Both the position numbers and the translations under genes were made by a program. This document shows, in pieces, positions 60,361-64,000 of a DNA stretch of 64,000 bases. This DNA comes from Metaphire vulgaris. Taxonomy: Eukaryota > Annelida > Clitellata > Crassiclitellata > Megascolecidae. The stretch lies in contig CM030845.1 in the NCBI GenBank assembly GCA_018105865.1, forward strand, positions 8,583,390 to 8,647,389. Direction: 5' to 3'. Each line of letters starts with the position of its first letter. The stretch's first letter is position 1. Under the pieces are notes generated by a model. It was not told the DNA's origin, searched no databases, and saw nothing but the letters and a program-made list of their open reading frames with translations.

Positions 60361-60873
60361 CAGTGTTGTTTCAGTTAACTTTAACTGTAACTGAAATATC
60401 AGTTAACTGAAAAATAACAAATCAGTTAACTGTAACTGAAACTGTAACTGAAAAATGTCAATAACTGTAACTGTAATTGTAACTAAAAAATAAATAACTG
60501 AAATAGCTAAAATAACTGAAAAATAATTGTATTTATATAGTTGCGCACTATTTCTGTTTTTCCGAAAGATGTGGATATTTACAATGTTGTAGCGATAACA
60601 CATGCATATGAAAATATTTACATATCAGTAGATTTTTCAATCAATTAGAAAGAGAGAGCAGGGTATTAAGTATTGTGTATTAAGAAATACGTCAAAATTT
60701 CATTAATATGTTCAATGGCGACCCTAACTGAAAATAACTGAAAAATAAATAATTGTAACTGAAACTGTAACTGAAAAATGACAATAACTTTAACTGTAAA
60801 TATAACTTAAAATAATTTCAATAACTTTAACTGTACTGTAACTGAAAAATAATCAATAACTGAAACAACACTG
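60361..60873. mobile_element. hAT-like element with AACTGT/AACTGA repeat termini
   Basis: Inverted ends CAGTGTTGTTTCAGTTA and TAACTGAAACAACACTG. The exact 8-bp duplication CTTCACTT is at 60353-60360 and 60874-60881. Each end continues for about 150 bp as irregular tandem TAACTG/TAACTGAAAAA units, so the termini are effectively satellite-like. The unique centre (about 60530-60720) has no coding capacity. Confidence 0.9.
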
Positions 60874-60898
60874 CTTCACTTTGACGTTAGCAATCATG

Positions 60899-60900
60899 TA

Positions 60901-60948
<48 letters not shown>

Positions 60949-60949
60949 C
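60899..60949 (+). repeat. (AAT)n microsatellite
   Basis: About 48 bp of AAT. Confidence 0.95.
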
Positions 60950-61768
60950 ATAATTTTGATAACAATTCTGACACCTATGGGAGGGACACGGGGAACAGGG
61001 CCTCCTATTTTGGGTGGGACCGGTTTTTGGATTTGCGAAAATATCGGTGATAATATTTTTGTACGGGGTAAGTAGGCCTACTAAGATGCATGATCGTAGA
61101 GAATACGTGAACGTTCGAAGAACTCTTTGACGAACTCTTTTTAGACATTGGAGCCTTCTCTGAAAAGTCGACTTGCCCGCCGCCCCCCTCCCCCCATTCC
61201 GGAATCCTAGCGACGCCACCGACAAACGCAATATTGATCACTGTATGATTAAATATGATATATGATATGAAAACTATATGATTATCACTATATGATTATT
61301 TACATGATTAGCCTAGTGCTGTTATTCAGATTATTTCTGCCTTAGATACACAATTACACAAAGCCTACGAAGAAAAAACTGATACAGTAAAGGGTTCATT
61401 TAATATGAACTCGACTAGATAACTTATCTGGCTATTTTTAGACTGCTGTTTTGTCTCATCATCCACGCTTTGAAACCAGAAGAAGGTCTTCGGCATTTGC
61501 AGCGCTATATTATTAATTCGATCGTTCAATGTCCAGTTGAACGTCGTCCTGCTAATTGACGTTTAGCGTTCACCTCAGCACGTGACCTCTGCTTCCGTTA
61601 ATCCTCTTCTCTCCATCCTCTCAACGCCCCATCCCATCCCATCCTCCATGCGCCCGCCTAATTGTCGTGAACTTCGAGCGGGAATGAACGAACGAAGCAA
61701 GGAGGAAAGACCGCGATGATGTCACACAGAAGACGAATACTTGTCTCGCTAATTAATGAATACATAGA
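60950..61768. other. Low-copy sequence with one solo MITE end
   Basis: 61195-61222 (CATTCCGGAATCCTAGCGACGCCAC, split: CATTCCGGAATCC then TAGCGACGCCAC) resembles a solo right end of CAGTGGCGTCGC-type elements. ATATGATTA repeats lie near 61250-61300. No gene recognised. Confidence 0.4.
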
Positions 61769-61921
61769 GAGTGAGTGTGAGTGAGTGAGTGAGTGAGTGA
61801 GTGAAGTGAAGTGTGTGAGTGAGTGAGTGAAGTGAGTGAGTGAAGTGAGTGAGTGAGTGAATTGAGTGAAGTGAGTGAGTAGTGAAGTGAGTGAAGTGAG
61901 TGAAGTGAGTGAATGAGTGTA
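61769..61921 (+). repeat. (GTGA)n/(GTGAA)n minisatellite
   Basis: GAGT tetranucleotides with periodic GTGAA units over about 150 bp. Confidence 0.95.
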
Positions 61922-62209
61922 GAGGGGGAGAGAAAAAGAGACAAGAGGAGAGACGGAGAGGTGGGAAGAGTGCATTTGCGTCGCTACGGGGGAAACGGGG
62001 GCCCGACCCCCCTATTCGGACCGGGGTCGGTCGTGTGATTTGTTCAAAACGGTTAGTTGGGGGTAGAGGAAGGGGTAGAGGTAGTATTTGATCGAGGAAA
62101 ACGCATAAGACAGCAGACTTAGTATTTGAGTTGACGGCCTTTTTTACTTGTCGACTTTTGGCCGTAAAAGTCGATCTTCCCTATTCTGAAACCCTGCTAA
62201 ACCGCTGGA

Positions 62210-62212
<3 letters not shown>
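61922..62212. other. Unannotated sequence with an orphan shared motif
   Basis: TTGACGGCC, T-run, ACTTGTCGAC at 62131-62155 resembles the motif found inside MITEs, but no element boundaries are visible. A short hairpin CCGACCCC/GGGGTCGG lies at about 62002-62030. Confidence 0.4.
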
Positions 62213-62294
<82 letters not shown>

Positions 62295-62545
62295 GAGACA
62301 GAGTGACAGAGAGAGAGAAAGAGAAAGAGAAAGAGAGAGAGAGACCGACAGACAGGCAGAGACAGAGACAGGGAGATAGTCAGAGGCAGAGGCAGACAGA
62401 CAGAGAGCGAGGCAGAGACAGAGACAGAGAGCGAGAGAGAGGGAGGAAGGGAGGGAAGAAGAGAGGGAGGGATGGAGAGATGAAGGGAGGAGTTCGAGTG
62501 AGTGAGAGAGAGGCAGAGAGGAAAAGAGAGAAAACGAAATAATAA
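62213..62545 (+). repeat. (GA)n and degenerate purine tract
   Basis: About 60 bp of pure GA, then about 270 bp of GACAGA, GAAAGAGA and GAGGGAGG units. Confidence 0.95.
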
Positions 62546-62927
62546 ATGGCGAAGACTGCAAATGTTGAGCACCGAGCAGCTGGAAAGGTTAAGAGAGCCG
62601 CGTGACCTGCGTGACCTGCGTGACCTGTGACCCGCGACCTCTACGTGTGCGCCACTTTGCACTCAGCGACCAGCGTTTTCCAAGTCAATTTCCGTAGATT
62701 CAGCTGCATCAATTATCCCAGACAGATCCATCCGATTAATGTTCTCTAACGAGGCCTCGAAGGTGCTACCGCGTGACTTGCGCGGAATTTCATTTCTACT
62801 GAAATAATCGTTGCCATCGTCAGACAGTCGACCTCAATCAATGAGAGCTCTCAAAAATAGCAGATTTACGAAAGTCCAAATACTGTAGAATTGAACTTTT
62901 ACGAGTAGTTTACTAAACAACGACTGC
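62546..62927. other. Unannotated sequence
   Basis: Contains a triple GCGTGACCT at about 62599-62627. No gene recognised. Confidence 0.4.
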
Positions 62928-63095
62928 CAGTGTTTATTCTAGACCTTCTCTGGGGGGAATCCCCCTCCCCAAAGTTTGAAATTTCCCCACACCCAAATTT
63001 TTTTGACATGTTGGCTAGTAGTATGACCTCCCCAATATCTGTTTCCCCCAAATGTTAAACTCCCCCCATTGTCTAGGTGGCTAGAATAAACACTG
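62928..63095. mobile_element. hAT-like MITE, CAGTGTTTATTCTAG family, copy 4
   Basis: Starts CAGTGTTTATTCTAGACC and ends GGTGGCTAGAATAAACACTG. The exact 9-mer AACGACTGC flanks both sides (62919-62927 and 63096-63104). The interior matches 11162-11302. Confidence 0.9.
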
Positions 63096-63104
63096 AACGA
63101 CTGC

Positions 63105-63771
63105 TAATGCGAAAATCGACAAAAGATGGAACTATGACATAGAAAGGCTGTTAAAAGAGTGGCAAAGGAGAGAAGATAGCGAAGACGATCGTAGAGGCAA
63201 CTTGATCTAGCAATATTGAGCATTCTTGTTAATGGTTTGAACGCCATCTCATACAGTATATACAGAACTCAAAACAATCGGAATATATAACGATGTCACT
63301 TACTTCGTGGGCAAAATGTTAATATTGTCGACTGGCATGCATGGCTAAGAATTTGATTTGAAAATCAAAAATTCCAATGCGAACCCTTTCACACGTCATT
63401 ATTCCCCGACGTCACCCCCTTTAAATGTGACAGAAAATTTTATTCTGGTAGTGGTAGCCCTCATTCCAAAATTCATACCATGTCCCTTCATAGGTGACCG
63501 ACATGGCAAAGGTGATGACGACGACGACGACGATGGTAGAATGAAGCTTAAACTATTTCGGCGTTTTCTTTGCGCAGTCGATTCAAAAACTGATCGCTTG
63601 CTCTCTTTGAGGTTCACGTTCTGTGTTTTAAATCCCTCGGGGCTTGCTGCAGCTATACAGAGGAAAATGTAAAACAGTGTATGGTCATAATTCAGATTCT
63701 GTGAAACTGAGGTGTAACGATGCAATCTCAATAGCTGCAGGTCAATTCAGTTTGACCAATAAATAATTTAA
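63105..63771. other. Unannotated sequence
   Basis: Short (GAC)n near 63519. Overlapping frames on both strands at 63358-63731 are unrecognisable. Confidence 0.4.
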
Positions 63772-64000
63772 TGCGAGTTCCTAATTTTTCAGCTGAAAAA
63801 TTTGATTCGTTGGTTGGTTGTTGAGGGCGTGAGACAAGGTTGTACACTATCCCCACGTCTGTTTAATATAATAGCAGAAACGATAATGCGTGTGGCTTTG
63901 GAAGGGTTAAAAGGGGGATGCAAAGTTGGTGGACTAACCATTAATAATCTAAGGTATGCAGACGATGTGGTTTTGCTGGCATCGAGCGCACAGGAACTTC
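63772..64000 (+). CDS. RTE-like LINE reverse transcriptase, partial
   Basis: The open frame from 63772 runs off the right edge. From 63820 it reads VEGVRQGCTLSPRLFNI, then IMRVAL, then NNLRYADDVVLLASSAQEL. RQGC.LSP.LFN is the RT motif preceding the catalytic block, and YADD is the catalytic aspartate pair. The IMR.AL…G..I.G..INNLRYADD spacing fits RTE/BovB-type non-LTR elements. RTs of this kind copy their own RNA into a nicked target. A stop (63769-63771) and unrelated sequence lie just upstream, so the copy is probably 5'-truncated or begins after a rearrangement. The frame is intact as far as visible. Confidence 0.85.

Overview
This window is non-coding, repeat-dominated animal DNA. I find no convincing host protein-coding gene, no rRNA and no intact tRNA gene. 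The organism looks like a marine invertebrate metazoan. The support is microsatellites of many unit types up to about 300 bp, L2/CR1-like and RTE-like LINE fragments, tRNA-derived SINEs, many hAT-like miniature elements, and marked over-representation of the palindrome TAGGCCTA (18 copies counted by eye). That octamer and the repeat style recall echinoderm or hemichordate DNA, but this is a weak inference and the species is not identified.

The clearest structured content is a set of short non-autonomous DNA transposons. Eleven are framed by an exact 8-bp target-site duplication (TSD): 4485-4871, 5822-6052, 9139-9322, 11162-11302, 13006-13181, 42929-43112, 44872-45297, 47598-47770, 54514-54699, 57114-57304 and 58742-58913. 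Two composite or long ones also have exact 8-bp TSDs (59938-60307, 60361-60873). Others have 7- or 9-bp exact or degenerate duplications (1757-2084, 2761-2992, 3208-3393, 10341-10728, 18245-18571, 20240-20417, 34984-35177, 62928-63095). Most begin CAG and end CTG and fall into several terminal families: CAGTGGCGGCTCC, CAGTGTTTATTCTAG, CAGRGGCGTAGC, CAGAGATGTCCATGGGT, CAGTGTTGTTTCAGTTA. An interior T-rich motif (TGAYGACC, T-run, GCTTGTCA) recurs in elements whose termini differ. One TTAA-flanked piggyBac-like miniature element lies at 14353-14432.

Retroelement remnants are an L2-like LINE 3' end (32267-32922), a CR1-like C-terminal piece (44403-44558), a minus-strand LINE C-terminal scrap (28683-28751), detached LINE/SINE tails, and a reverse-transcriptase fragment running off the right edge (63772-64000). 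tRNA-derived SINEs lie at 52857-53129 (minus), 36343-36600 (plus) and 55406-55695 (plus); the first and third have 12-bp TSDs.

The rest is microsatellite and low-copy sequence. CpG-rich stretches near 13.3-13.8, 15.4-16.6, 26.7-27.0, 35.4-35.6, 37.5-37.7 and 53.6-53.8 kb could be regulatory or unrecognised exon DNA. Four perfect CRE octamers (TGACGTCA) occur, two of them exactly 20 bp apart. A 74-nt near-perfect hairpin at 47825-47898 is the best candidate for a small structured RNA or foldback element. No operon-like organisation or gene cooperation can be described.
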